64,000 nt of DNA from Turnera subulata (lineage: Eukaryota; Streptophyta; Magnoliopsida; Malpighiales; Passifloraceae), in NCBI GenBank assembly GCA_028386065.3, contig JAKUCV010003559.1, positions 62,001-126,000 of the forward strand, in the 5' to 3' direction. The notes under the pieces were generated by a model. That model made no database searches. It saw only the letters and a list, made by a program, of their open reading frames with translations, and had not been told where the DNA came from. Numbering within the stretch: the stretch's first letter is position 1; every line of letters begins with the position of its first letter. Of the stretch, positions 62,798-64,000 are shown piece by piece. Position numbers and translations under genes: made by a program.

Positions 62798-63335
62798 AAT
62801 ATAGAAGAAACTGATTTATTTCAAAGACTATTAGGTCATAATGTTCTATATCCAAAGAATATACCTATTTAGATAAAGAAATTAAAGAGGCTTACATGTT
62901 TTTTGGATTTGGGAGTAGAGAATTAAGTAGGAGAGAAGAAACAAAACAAGAAAACGATTTATTTGAAAGACTATATATGTGTTATAACGTTCTAATTAGT
63001 TAATGCCTCTCTTCATATAACCGTATTTGATGTGTATTTGAGTGTCAAAAGGTACTCATCCACATAAATCAATTTATATTTTAGCATTAAAAAATCAATT
63101 TATATTTGAATTATGCTAAACATTAAAAAAAAGATTCCAATATAAACGTATATGCATAAGGAAGAAGTAATGGGAATTAAAATACCGTTCAAAAAAGTAA
63201 TGGGATTGAAATACATAAATGGTAATAGGACAATAGGTAACCAATTAATTTTGAAGAGTGACGAACATAGAAACAGTACTTAGAGACTGGAAACAACATT
63301 TTCTCACCTCAGCTGTGATATTTCGTCACTCTCCC
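62798..63335. other. Intergenic DNA right of the truncated LTR
   Basis: AT-rich with a possible short duplication (aaactgatttatttcaaagactatta near 62808, and gatttatttgaaagacta near 62957). No gene is seen. Confidence 0.4.
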
Positions 63336-63617
63336 CTAAATTCTCTCAAGGATACAAGAGTAACAAGACTTAGTGTGAGCATAAAACTTGTAATGATGCC
63401 TACAAGTTTTTGGTAATGTAATTTTCCTGAGGGTATTTACGTTATGATTGCAGACAAATAATCCTCTAATTAATGTATCGTATAGCAGCAACTGGTCATT
63501 CTGGATCCATATAAAATGTGTTCTCTTGTCGTAAAAAGTATAGCCTGAGAACTCCATGGCAGTATAAAGGTTGAACCTGTACGTTCTTATCCACTGCCAG
63601 ATAGAATAGTTCTCCAT
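63336..63617 (-). pseudogene. Possible F-box-associated domain fragment
   Basis: The 93-codon frame has the spacing and text of a plant F-box-associated (FBA) C-terminal domain: SIWQWIRTYRFNL, then FIWIQNDQLLLYD and LRKITLP. No F-box or upstream exon is visible before the window edge. A CAG just before the ATG could be a splice acceptor, so this may be the last exon of a gene starting beyond 64000 or a fragment. Family-level resemblance only. Confidence 0.3.
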
Positions 63618-64000
63618 GTCATTTGCTGATTACAGGAACCCATAAGCCGTATACCTACTCTACTTTCCATGATTTCTATGATGCAATTTCATCCAAAAAC
63701 CATTTTCCTAGCTACACCGATTAGTTACGTCCCATTTTTAATTATTTGACATCAGCCACCAATTAAGTTGTCGGCAATGACATGGGCATAAACACTGCAT
63801 AGTCCTATGTGTCATCTCTAACGCTGCTACTGTGTGTAATTGGAAAGGCCTTCGTAGAAGTTTTAACAGGCTTGCAGTATAGGATGGAATTAATGCAGAG
63901 TATATCAAACTGACAAAGAACCATATGCATGTATAAGTTCCTCTAATTGGTTTCTTATAATTGAGCAGCTGTTTTTGTTTAGGTGCCACGGCATCTGTGT
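63618..64000. other. Window end, nothing assigned
   Basis: The 83-codon minus-strand frame at 63738-63989 resembles nothing I know. It could be intronic to a gene continuing past the window. Confidence 0.3.

Overview
The window is nuclear DNA of a flowering plant, most likely a eudicot. The evidence is intron-rich genes that look like single Arabidopsis-type orthologues, AT-rich introns and intergenic DNA, Ty3/gypsy chromovirus elements, tRNA-derived SINEs, a LINE remnant, a MITE, and a decayed copy of nuclear 26S rDNA. The species cannot be named from the sequence. Exon models are hand-built from open frames, GT-AG (or noted exceptional) splice sites and codon-phase bookkeeping; each complete model adds up to a whole number of codons.

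Layout. 69-2109 is a solo LTR with perfect 5-bp target duplications. 4077-6640 (+) is a signal peptide peptidase-like gene (SPPL1 type). 8592-11614 (+) is a class 3 lipase of the calmodulin-binding heat-shock-protein type. 12123-12345 is a SINE, cut into by a large young LTR element (12346-21657) with two ~4.46-kb LTRs and only 396 bp between them. 21963-22268 is a Mutator-type MITE. 22880-24654 (+) is a prolyl 4-hydroxylase-like gene with a ShK domain that lacks two catalytic residues. 25046-25249 (-) is a small CHCH-like gene, divergent from a 15-exon kinesin-10 gene (25822-29667, +). 30355-31862 is a telomere-like tract followed by a degenerate ITS2/26S rDNA fragment. 33081-44155 (-) is a 22-exon endosomal Na+/H+ antiporter gene (NHX5/6 type) with three minor-spliceosome (U12) introns. 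Then come a SINE, LINE remnants, and a ~15-kb Tekay/Del-type chromovirus (47887-62797, -) that carries a nested solo LTR and a nested hAT element. The last 1.2 kb has little beyond a possible F-box-associated fragment.

The host genes do not form a pathway; they are ordinary housekeeping or trafficking genes in a plant gene island. The mobile DNA is the most informative part. The four LTR types share short conserved hairpin modules. The ~9.3-kb element looks like an internally deleted Tekay/Del derivative that keeps the primer-binding site, the first gag codons and the polypurine tract. The gag-pol frame of the Tekay element is unbroken for 1,544 codons except for nine stop codons, once the nested insertion is discounted. 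The hAT element carries two exons and the intron between them from a methylenetetrahydrofolate reductase gene.
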